NCBI GenBank assembly: GCA_002842465.1
Contig: PHDA01000006.1
Location: 1-64,000 of the forward strand
Source of the DNA: Bacteroidetes bacterium HGW-Bacteroidetes-7
Lineage (GTDB): Bacteria > Bacteroidota > Bacteroidia > Bacteroidales > UBA932
Direction of reading: 5' to 3'
Length of the DNA stretch: 64,000 nucleotides
Shown here: one piece after another, positions 9,390 through 17,437 of the stretch
How positions within the stretch are numbered: position 1 is the first letter of the stretch
Layout of the letters: every line of letters starts with the position of its first letter
The notes under the pieces: model-generated
Told to the model about the DNA's origin: nothing
Database searches by the model: none
Seen by the model: the letters and a program-made list of their open reading frames with translations, nothing else
Program-made: the position numbers and the translations under genes

Positions 9390-11675
9390 ATGATTAAAAA
9401 GATAGCTCTATTATCCGTATTTATTCTAATTTTCAGCCATCTCAAATCAGAGGAGACCTTTATTAAAGTCATTCAAGATGGGAAGAATTTCAAGTTTGAA
9501 ATCCCGGATTCAATTCTTGGTAGAGACCTCTTGTTTGGTTCGAGAATAGTTGATATTAGTTCTCCTAACGCAAAGGTTTATGCAGCCGGCCAGATGAGAA
9601 GACCTCCCGTTTTAGCTAGATTTTCTAAAAGGGGTCGCACTTTGGTAATTGAGGAGGTTAGCAGCTTTGTAGACACAGAGGCAGATAATCCAATAAATGA
9701 GGTGCTGGAGAGAAATATGAAAATTGGAGGAGTTAATCTTTTTGACATTGAATCCAGAAATCCTAAAAACGATGCATCAGTTATTGATGTAACAAAATAT
9801 TTTTCGGAGGAGGTTCAGCTTGCATGGCCTCTTCCGGATAATGTTAAAAAAGGCAGACTTGAACCCAAAATTAGTGGTATTCAGTTTATAAAAGAGTTTG
9901 AAAACAGAGTAAATATCAGAAGTTATTATGAGTTCTTGGGAGGTAAAGAGACATTCACAATAACGGTTCAGTACTTTTTACTCCTCCTTCCTAAGGAGCC
10001 TTTAATGACAAGATTCAACGACGACAGAGTAGGTTATCAACCTTTTAATAAGAAAAGTTATAGGTCGGGAAAGCCTGTTTCTACAAACAGATATATTTCA
10101 AGATGGAGGATAGAGCCATCTCCCCAAGATATTGACAAACATTTCAAAGGAGAAGTAGTTAAGCCTGCAAACCCCATTGTGATATATATTGAACCATATT
10201 TTCCAGAAAGTTGGATCCCCTATATAAAAAAGGGAATTGAAGACTGGAACTCTGCCTTTGAGAAGATTGGATTTAAAGATGTACTTATTGCAAAAGAGTT
10301 TCCCAATGACCCATCTTTTGACCCATACGATATAACAATAAATGCAGTTAGGTACATTCCTCTTGAAGAGGCAAATGCAGCAGGACAGATATGGACCGAT
10401 CCAAGGAGCGGAGAGATAATAAACGGCGAGGTTTTGTGGTGGAAAAATGTAGTTAATCTCATAAATATGTGGAGATTTACTCAGACTTCAGCTGTAGACC
10501 CGGCAGCAAGAGCATTGAACTATTCTGATGAGATTATGGGAGAGATGGTTAGATATGCAATTGCTCATGAAGTTGGTCATGTGCTTGGATTACAACATAA
10601 CATGAGAAGCTCTTATGCCTACCCTTCAGATTCCCTTAGATCGCCCACTTTTACTGCAGAATTTGGAACAACGGCATCAATTATGGACTATGCAAGGAAT
10701 AATCACATTGCCAGACCTGGAGACCTGGAAAGAGGCGTTAAACTTACACCCCCAATTTTGGGGCCCTACGACTATTTATCAATAGAATATGGCTACAAAT
10801 ATTTGCACAATATTATTAAACCGGATGATGAATTACCCTATTTAGAATCGATTTTTACATCAAAAGGTGAGGACCCTATCTATCAATTTGCACCATTTAT
10901 CGCCTCTCCAATTTCTCCAGATCCGGCTGCTCAGGCAGAGTCTCTTGGCAATGACATAATCACCTCATCAACTAACGGCATTTTAAACACAAGAATAATA
11001 CTAGACAGCCTTATTAAATGGACCACAGAAGCAGGAGGTGGAACTAAAGAAATAGAGACTAGATATGACGCTCTTTCTAAACAATATTTTAGATACATTA
11101 CATTAACAATGTCTTACATCGGAGGCACATACGTTACGCAGGGGCCACTCTCTGCTAACCCTGTAAAATTCAAAAATGTCTCAAAATCAAAACAAAAAGA
11201 GGCAGTGCAATTTGTATTAAAACAACTTAGAGAAGCACCACAACATCTAGACAGAAAAGATCTTACCCCAATAACAGGCACTCAAACAGATGCTGTCCTA
11301 AAAAAACAGGGCGAGGTTCTGACCTCTTTGTTAAACAACTTCATTTTACCCAGAGTTGTTACAAGCAGCTTCCCCTTAAATGAGGGGTACAATATAAACG
11401 AATACCTCTCTGATATTGATTCACATATGTGGAAGATTGATGGGAAGCTTAATATTTACGATAGAAATCTTCATATAGTTTATATTCAGACACTGCGTTC
11501 CATCTCAGTTATTCAGAAAAGAGGGGATGAGTCCGTTTTTGGAATTCCGGTAATAATTAGCGAAGCTGCATTCAGACAATTACAGAAAACCAGAATAATT
11601 CTGGAAAAGAAGAGAAGAGCCAAAAGTGAACGCGAGCATTATGATTTTCTGCTCTCAATAATTACTAAAGGCTAA
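9390..11675 (+). CDS. Zinc-dependent metalloprotease (DUF5117/DUF5118-type)
   Basis: Signal peptide; zinc site HEVGHVLGLQHNM; following Met-turn-like SIMDYARNN. Confidence 0.88.
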   Translation: MIKKIALLSVFILIFSHLKSEETFIKVIQDGKNFKFEIPDSILGRDLLFGSRIVDISSPNAKVYAAGQMRRPPVLARFSKRGRTLVIEEVSSFVDTEADNPINEVLERNMKIGGVNLFDIESRNPKNDASVIDVTKYFSEEVQLAWPLPDNVKKGRLEPKISGIQFIKEFENRVNIRSYYEFLGGKETFTITVQYFLLLLPKEPLMTRFNDDRVGYQPFNKKSYRSGKPVSTNRYISRWRIEPSPQDIDKHFKGEVVKPANPIVIYIEPYFPESWIPYIKKGIEDWNSAFEKIGFKDVLIAKEFPNDPSFDPYDITINAVRYIPLEEANAAGQIWTDPRSGEIINGEVLWWKNVVNLINMWRFTQTSAVDPAARALNYSDEIMGEMVRYAIAHEVGHVLGLQHNMRSSYAYPSDSLRSPTFTAEFGTTASIMDYARNNHIARPGDLERGVKLTPPILGPYDYLSIEYGYKYLHNIIKPDDELPYLESIFTSKGEDPIYQFAPFIASPISPDPAAQAESLGNDIITSSTNGILNTRIILDSLIKWTTEAGGGTKEIETRYDALSKQYFRYITLTMSYIGGTYVTQGPLSANPVKFKNVSKSKQKEAVQFVLKQLREAPQHLDRKDLTPITGTQTDAVLKKQGEVLTSLLNNFILPRVVTSSFPLNEGYNINEYLSDIDSHMWKIDGKLNIYDRNLHIVYIQTLRSISVIQKRGDESVFGIPVIISEAAFRQLQKTRIILEKKRRAKSEREHYDFLLSIITKG

Positions 11676-11710
11676 CATTTCTAATCACAATAGGAAAATT
11701 ATATAACAGA

Positions 11711-13900
11711 ATGAAAAGATTACTTATTATATTTTTATCAATAACATTTTTATCAAATTTTAAAGCAACTGCTGACGAGGGAATGTGGCTTCCACTACTT
11801 TTGAAAGAACAGAAATTTGCTGAAATGCGAAAAATGGGACTAAGATTATCAGCAGAAGAGATTTACAGCATCAATAAAGCATGTGTTAAAGATGCGGTAA
11901 TAGGACTGATGGGAGAGGGTGCTAATTTGAGGAGTTTTGGCACTGCAAGTTTTATCTCCGAAAGTGGTCTGATCATAACTAACTACCATGTTGTACTCTC
12001 TTATATTGAGCGATTTTCTACAGAAAAGAATGATTTCTTAAAATATGGTTACTGGGCCAAAAATTCATCAGAAGAGTCTCTGTGCCGAGGGTTGCAAATG
12101 AAGCAACTTATTAGGATGGAAGATGTAACTGATGCAATTCTTGTGGGGACAGAGGGTTTGACAGGAGCTGCAAAACGAGATAAAATCGACCAAAACGGTA
12201 AGGAGATAGCAAAGAGTGTAACCAAAGGCACAAGATATGAGGTAAGAATGCAATCTTTGTTTGGTAATAGCCAGTATATTATGAACGTATATGCAGTTTA
12301 CAGAGATATCAGAATGGTTGCCGCACCACCTTTTGCTATAGGAAAATTTGGAGGTGACAAGGATAACTATAGCTGGCCAAGGCACACCGGTGATTTTGCA
12401 ATCTTAAGGGTATATGCAAATAAAGAGAATAAACCAGCACCATTTTCAGATAAAAATGTTCCTTATAAACCAATTCATTATTTCCCAATTTCATCTAAAG
12501 GTGTTAAAGAAGGTGATTTTATTATGATACCTGGTTATCCCGGATCAACCAGACAGTACATTCCATCATTTGCTCTTGAAAAGATAATCTACACCGATAA
12601 TGCCCACAGAGTTGCTATCAGAAAGGATAAAATGCAAATTCTTAATAGTGCAATTAATGAAAATCCAGACTTAAAATTTAGATATACATCAAGGCTTTCA
12701 TCGGTGGGCAATAGTTATCTTAGATGGAAAGGTGAGATTATGGGCGTAACAAAGATGGATTTGGTAAACAGAAAAAGAGAAGAGGAGAGAAAATTTACTG
12801 AATGGGTGAATTCTGATAAACAAAGAGTTGAAAAGTACGGTGAAATCCTTAAGCAAATGGAAGATCACTATAAGGATGTGTCACTTTATAACTTGGCTGA
12901 GATCTATTTTAATGAAGCTGGAATTAATGGTTCTGAGATTGTCCCTTTCATAGGAAAATTTGAAAAACTAGCAGCAATCTATTCAAGAAAGAATCTGGAT
13001 TTAAAGGCTGCAAATTCAGAGGCTTCAAGGCTAATAGGGCTCACTCATCAGTTCTTCAACAACTGGGACTACGAAGTGGACAGACAGATGTTCCGGAATA
13101 TGCTTTATAGATACTATAAGGAGATGCCTGATATGTTTAAACCGGAGTCTATGAACAGGTATATTTCTATTTATAACGGAGATATTGAGCTGTTATCTAA
13201 AGATGTGTTTGAAAAGTCTGTTTTTACCAACAAAACCAAGTTATTGGCATTCCTTGAAAATGATGACAGAGATGTATCAACTTTAATTAAAAATGATCCC
13301 CTTTACCAATTATCAATAGGGTATTATATGGTTAATGTTGATAAAATTAGCAGACAGCGCGGTGCACTGCAGTCCAGATTATTGGAGATGAACAATACTT
13401 ATATCTCAGGAGTGTTGGAGATGAACTCAAAAAAGAGTCTTTACCCAGACGCTAATAACTCACAAAGAATTAGTTATGGTCAAGTGAAAGGTACAGCCGC
13501 ACAAGATGGTATGATTTACACAAGTACAACATACCTAAAAGGTGCAAATGAAAAATATCTCAACAACATTGAAGAGTCAGATTTTTATCTGCCCAAAAAG
13601 ATAAGAGATCTCTTAAATAATAAAGAATTTGGTAGCTATGCCACAAAAGATGGTAAAATGGCTGTCAATTTTTTAACTAACGCACATACCACAAGTGGAA
13701 GTTCCGGCTCCCCCGTTTTGAATTCAAAAGGAGAGTTGGTAGGTCTTAATTTTGACAGAATTTGGCAGGGTGTAGCTTCAGACTACAAATATGACGACGA
13801 TATTTCAAGATCAATAGCAGTTGACATAAGGTATATACTTTTTATTTTAGATAAGTATTCTCCTTCTGACTATGTTATAAAAGAGTTAATTATAAAGTAA
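11711..13900 (+). CDS. S46 family dipeptidyl-peptidase, DPP11-like (Asp/Glu-specific)
   Basis: Signal peptide; SESGLIITNYHVV (catalytic His); SGSSGSPVLNSKGELVGLNFDRIWQG (catalytic Ser and the FDR Arg typical of DPP11; DPP7 has FDG). Confidence 0.88.
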   Translation: MKRLLIIFLSITFLSNFKATADEGMWLPLLLKEQKFAEMRKMGLRLSAEEIYSINKACVKDAVIGLMGEGANLRSFGTASFISESGLIITNYHVVLSYIERFSTEKNDFLKYGYWAKNSSEESLCRGLQMKQLIRMEDVTDAILVGTEGLTGAAKRDKIDQNGKEIAKSVTKGTRYEVRMQSLFGNSQYIMNVYAVYRDIRMVAAPPFAIGKFGGDKDNYSWPRHTGDFAILRVYANKENKPAPFSDKNVPYKPIHYFPISSKGVKEGDFIMIPGYPGSTRQYIPSFALEKIIYTDNAHRVAIRKDKMQILNSAINENPDLKFRYTSRLSSVGNSYLRWKGEIMGVTKMDLVNRKREEERKFTEWVNSDKQRVEKYGEILKQMEDHYKDVSLYNLAEIYFNEAGINGSEIVPFIGKFEKLAAIYSRKNLDLKAANSEASRLIGLTHQFFNNWDYEVDRQMFRNMLYRYYKEMPDMFKPESMNRYISIYNGDIELLSKDVFEKSVFTNKTKLLAFLENDDRDVSTLIKNDPLYQLSIGYYMVNVDKISRQRGALQSRLLEMNNTYISGVLEMNSKKSLYPDANNSQRISYGQVKGTAAQDGMIYTSTTYLKGANEKYLNNIEESDFYLPKKIRDLLNNKEFGSYATKDGKMAVNFLTNAHTTSGSSGSPVLNSKGELVGLNFDRIWQGVASDYKYDDDISRSIAVDIRYILFILDKYSPSDYVIKELIIK

Positions 13901-13921
13901 GGTTAAGTTTGTATTGTTTCT

Positions 13922-13957
13922 GAAAAGGGAGTGTCTGTTAGAAGTCACTCCCTTTTC
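13922..13957 (+). terminator. Putative terminator after the S46 peptidase
   Basis: 12-bp perfect stem gaaaagggagtg / cactcccttttc; weak T tail. Confidence 0.65.
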
Positions 13958-14002
13958 TATTTACAATCTCTTTAATTTTCCTGACAAAAACACTAAAAAT
14001 GT

Positions 14003-14010
14003 TATATTTG
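14003..14010 (+). promoter_or_regulatory. Putative -7 element TATATTTG upstream of the asparaginase gene
   Basis: Matches TAnnTTTG, 22 nt before the ATG at 14032; no clear -33 element. Confidence 0.45.
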
Positions 14011-14031
14011 TAAACCTAACTAAACTTAACA

Positions 14032-15033
14032 ATGATCAAAAAAATCTTACTCACCACTCTGGTGATTACCACCGCGACAATAAGCTCATTCTCCCAAAGT
14101 GAGACAAAAAAATGGGCAATAGCACTTCACGGAGGAGCAGGAGGCGCTCCATCTTCAATGACAACCGAAAGAAAGGCTGAGTATGAAAAACATCTTCTTG
14201 AGGCAATTAAGATTGGTGAACAGCTTTTGGCTGAAGGAAAAACATCTCTTGAGGCGGTAGAAAAGGTTGTTATATATCTGGAAAATTGCCCTCTATTTAA
14301 TGCGGGTAAAGGGGCAGTCAAGACTATTGACGGTACTCATGAACTGGATGCCGCTATAATGGATGGTTCAAACCTTATGGCCGGAGCAGTTGCAGGGCTT
14401 AAAGACATAAAGAACCCAATCATGGCAGCCAGACTTGTTAAAGATAGTACATCTCATGTGCTCCTGATTGGTGAAGGGGCTTCATCTTTTGCTAAAATAA
14501 TGGGGCTTGAAGTTGTAGAAAATAGCTATTTTTCGACCAGACAAAGAGAAGAGCAATTCAATAGAATTCGTGAAAATAAAGAACATACAGATCCCAGAGG
14601 AACTGTAGGATGTGTCGCCTTAGACATTTACGGCAACCTGGCAGCAGCAACATCTACAGGTGGAATGTCCGGCAAGAAGTGGGGTAGAGTAGGTGATGTA
14701 CCAATTATTGGTGCCGGAACCTATGCAAACAACAATACAGCAGCAATTTCCGGTACAGGACACGGTGAATTCTGGATAAGAAGAGTAGTTGCTTTTGATA
14801 TTTGTGCCCTTATGGAGTATAAAGGAATGTCCCTTGAAGCGGCGGCTAACGAAGTTATTTTTAAAAAAATTGACCCCATGGGAGGGTCAGGCGGTGGAAT
14901 AATTGCTGTAGATAAAAAAGGCAATATATCATTTGTATTCAACACAGGGCTTATGCATAGAGCTTGGTCAAAATCTGATGGTGAATACGGAGTAGGAGTT
15001 CTCAAAGGTGAAGAAAAATCATTTAAGAGATAA
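14032..15033 (+). CDS. Isoaspartyl peptidase / L-asparaginase (plant-type Ntn-hydrolase), exported
   Basis: Signal peptide (KKILLTTLVITTATISSFSQ); HGGAGGAP; autocleavage Thr in DPRGTVGCVALDIYGNLAAATSTGG. Confidence 0.92.
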   Translation: MIKKILLTTLVITTATISSFSQSETKKWAIALHGGAGGAPSSMTTERKAEYEKHLLEAIKIGEQLLAEGKTSLEAVEKVVIYLENCPLFNAGKGAVKTIDGTHELDAAIMDGSNLMAGAVAGLKDIKNPIMAARLVKDSTSHVLLIGEGASSFAKIMGLEVVENSYFSTRQREEQFNRIRENKEHTDPRGTVGCVALDIYGNLAAATSTGGMSGKKWGRVGDVPIIGAGTYANNNTAAISGTGHGEFWIRRVVAFDICALMEYKGMSLEAAANEVIFKKIDPMGGSGGGIIAVDKKGNISFVFNTGLMHRAWSKSDGEYGVGVLKGEEKSFKR

Positions 15034-15038
15034 TCTTC

Positions 15039-16214
15039 ATGAAGACAAAATTCAAACCAGGACTCTTAACCAAGATTATAATAGCAATTTGTCTTGGAAT
15101 TTTATTCTCTCTATTTTCTCCTGTATGGGTAGTTAGAATCTTTGCCACAATTAATGGAATATTTGGCAATTTTCTAGGATTTATCATTCCGCTTCTTATT
15201 CTGGGCCTTGTTGCTCCCGGAATTGCCGACTTGGGTAAAGGCGCAGGAAAACTTCTCGCAATAACAGCGGCAATAGCTTACGGATCAACAATCGTTGCCG
15301 GTTTCTTCTCATATTTTACTACCAGATGGTCGCTACCTTTGCTGCTAAATCCTGAAGATACTTTTGGAGGTAGCGGTATTGAACTTGCTGAAAACATTGG
15401 AGCTTTCTTCTCTATTGAAATGCCCCCGCTTATGGGCGTTACAACCTCTCTAGTGCTTGCTTTCGTTATAGGGCTTGGTGTATCTGCAGTAAACGGCCAA
15501 AAGCTAAGATCTGCCCTTTGGGAATTCCGGGATATTATTATTGTTATTATTAAAGATGTTATTATACCATTTTTGCCTTTGTACATTTTTGGAATATTTC
15601 TTAAAATTGGTGCAGAGGGCCAGGTATCTTCAGTACTTTCTCTCTTCTTCAAAATAATCCTGGTGATATTTGCAATGCATATTATACTGCTTTTAGTTCA
15701 GTTTTCAATTGCCGGTATAGTTTCAGGGAAGAATCCTCTTAAGGCTCTCTACACAATGCTGCCGGCTTATGTCACTGCCTTAGGTACTCAATCATCTGCT
15801 GCTACCATCCCTGTTACTCTTGCTCAGGCTAAGAAAAATGGAGTTGATGATGAAATTGCAGACTTTGTAATTCCGTTATGTGCAACTATTCATCTTTCAG
15901 GAAGCATGTTAAAGATTGTCTCCTGTGCATTTGCTGTAATGTACATGACCGGAATGAGTACTGGGCTAGACCTGTTTTCCGGCTTTATTATGATGTTGGG
16001 AATCACCATGGTTGCAGCACCGGGTGTGCCGGGTGGAGCAATCATGGCTGCAGTGGCGCTGTTACAGTCAATGCTTGGGTTTGATCAGACACTTACAGGT
16101 CTTATGATAGCTCTTTATATAACTATGGACAGCTTTGGAACGGCCTGCAATGTAACAGGAGACGGAGCAATAGCGCTGGTATTAAATAAAATATATAAAA
16201 AACAGGTTAATTAA
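15039..16214 (+). CDS. Dicarboxylate/amino acid:cation symporter (DAACS), atypical substrate motif
   Basis: Multi-TM; HP1-like TQSSAATIPVT; TM8 motif DSFGTACNVTGD; TM7 NMDGT replaced by HLSGS. Confidence 0.85.
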   Translation: MKTKFKPGLLTKIIIAICLGILFSLFSPVWVVRIFATINGIFGNFLGFIIPLLILGLVAPGIADLGKGAGKLLAITAAIAYGSTIVAGFFSYFTTRWSLPLLLNPEDTFGGSGIELAENIGAFFSIEMPPLMGVTTSLVLAFVIGLGVSAVNGQKLRSALWEFRDIIIVIIKDVIIPFLPLYIFGIFLKIGAEGQVSSVLSLFFKIILVIFAMHIILLLVQFSIAGIVSGKNPLKALYTMLPAYVTALGTQSSAATIPVTLAQAKKNGVDDEIADFVIPLCATIHLSGSMLKIVSCAFAVMYMTGMSTGLDLFSGFIMMLGITMVAAPGVPGGAIMAAVALLQSMLGFDQTLTGLMIALYITMDSFGTACNVTGDGAIALVLNKIYKKQVN

Positions 16215-17437
16215 TGAAAAAAATTGCTCTTCACTGGCAAATTCTGATTGCAATAATAATTGCAGTGCCATTTGGAATTCTATTCCATGAATTTACACCA
16301 TCAATTAAATGGCTTGGTGATATGTTTATCAGAGCGTTAAAGATGATTTCAATCCCAATCGTCTTTTCATCGCTCATTATGGGAGTTTCCAGTCTGGGTG
16401 GATACAAAGACTTGGGCAGATTAGCCGGTAAAACATTCTCATTCTACCTACTTACAACCTTGCTTGCTACAACTCTCGGAGTTTTGCTGGTAAATATTTT
16501 TCAGCCGGGAGTTGGAGCAGATCTCAATCTTAGCGAAACCGTCACAGATCTTGCTGTTACAAAACTATCTTTTAAAGATCAAATTGTAAGCATTATACCC
16601 GAAAATATATTTATTGACCTGACAAAAGGAAATATGTTGCCGGTAATATTTTTTGCAATCCTGTTTGGTTTTTTTGCAACTAAAGTTAGCGAGAACTCAT
16701 CTCTTACTATGACTAACTTCTTTACATCGGCTTTTGATGTCTTTATGAAGATGACTCTGTTTATTGTAAGGTTCACTCCACTTGGTGTATTTGCAATTGT
16801 TTCCAATATTGTTGCAGCACAGAATGGTGATCCTGAAAGACTGATAAGTATAATCAGCAGCCTAGGAGTATATACTGCAATTGTTTGGGCCGGTTGCATT
16901 ATCCATTCTGGGGCGGTTTTGCCAGCTTTGGTGTTTGGCTTCACGAGGCTTAACCCCTACAAACATATGAAACAGATGTCCATTCCTCTGTTGACAGCCT
17001 TCTCTACCTGCTCGTCAGGAGCAACGCTGCCATTAACCATCAAGGAGTCTCAGGAAAAAACAGGCATTTCAAATAAGATTGCAAGCTTTGTGCTCCCATT
17101 GGGAAGCACTATCAATATGAATGGAACTGCTCTATATGAAGGAGTTACTGCTATATTTATCGCCCAGGCTTATGGGATAGATCTCTCTGTTGGTCAACAG
17201 TTTGTTATTGTATTAACTTCTGTTCTGGCATCAATAGGAGCTGCAGGAATACCAATGGCAGGTCTGGTGATGGTAGCGGTAGTGCTTAGTGCCGTAGGTT
17301 TGCCTCTTGAGGGTATAGGACTTATTTTGGCAGTTCAGCAACTGTGTGATATGCCAAGAACAGCAGTAAATGTACACGGTGATACCTGTGCTGCTGTTGT
17401 AGTGGCTCATTCTGAGGGAGAGAAACTAAATCTCTAA
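16214..17437 (+). CDS. Dicarboxylate/amino acid:cation symporter (DAACS), canonical Asp/Glu-type
   Basis: Multi-TM; STCSSGATLPLT; NMNGTALYEG; DMPRTAVNVHGD. Confidence 0.92.
   Translation: MKKIALHWQILIAIIIAVPFGILFHEFTPSIKWLGDMFIRALKMISIPIVFSSLIMGVSSLGGYKDLGRLAGKTFSFYLLTTLLATTLGVLLVNIFQPGVGADLNLSETVTDLAVTKLSFKDQIVSIIPENIFIDLTKGNMLPVIFFAILFGFFATKVSENSSLTMTNFFTSAFDVFMKMTLFIVRFTPLGVFAIVSNIVAAQNGDPERLISIISSLGVYTAIVWAGCIIHSGAVLPALVFGFTRLNPYKHMKQMSIPLLTAFSTCSSGATLPLTIKESQEKTGISNKIASFVLPLGSTINMNGTALYEGVTAIFIAQAYGIDLSVGQQFVIVLTSVLASIGAAGIPMAGLVMVAVVLSAVGLPLEGIGLILAVQQLCDMPRTAVNVHGDTCAAVVVAHSEGEKLNL

Noticed and set aside
12068-12385. 105-aa minus-strand ORF inside the S46 peptidase gene
   Set aside because: Antisense to a well-supported gene, no family signature
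13914-14102. 62-aa plus-strand ORF between the S46 peptidase and asparaginase
   Set aside because: Covers the terminator hairpin and putative promoter and overlaps the asparaginase start in another frame
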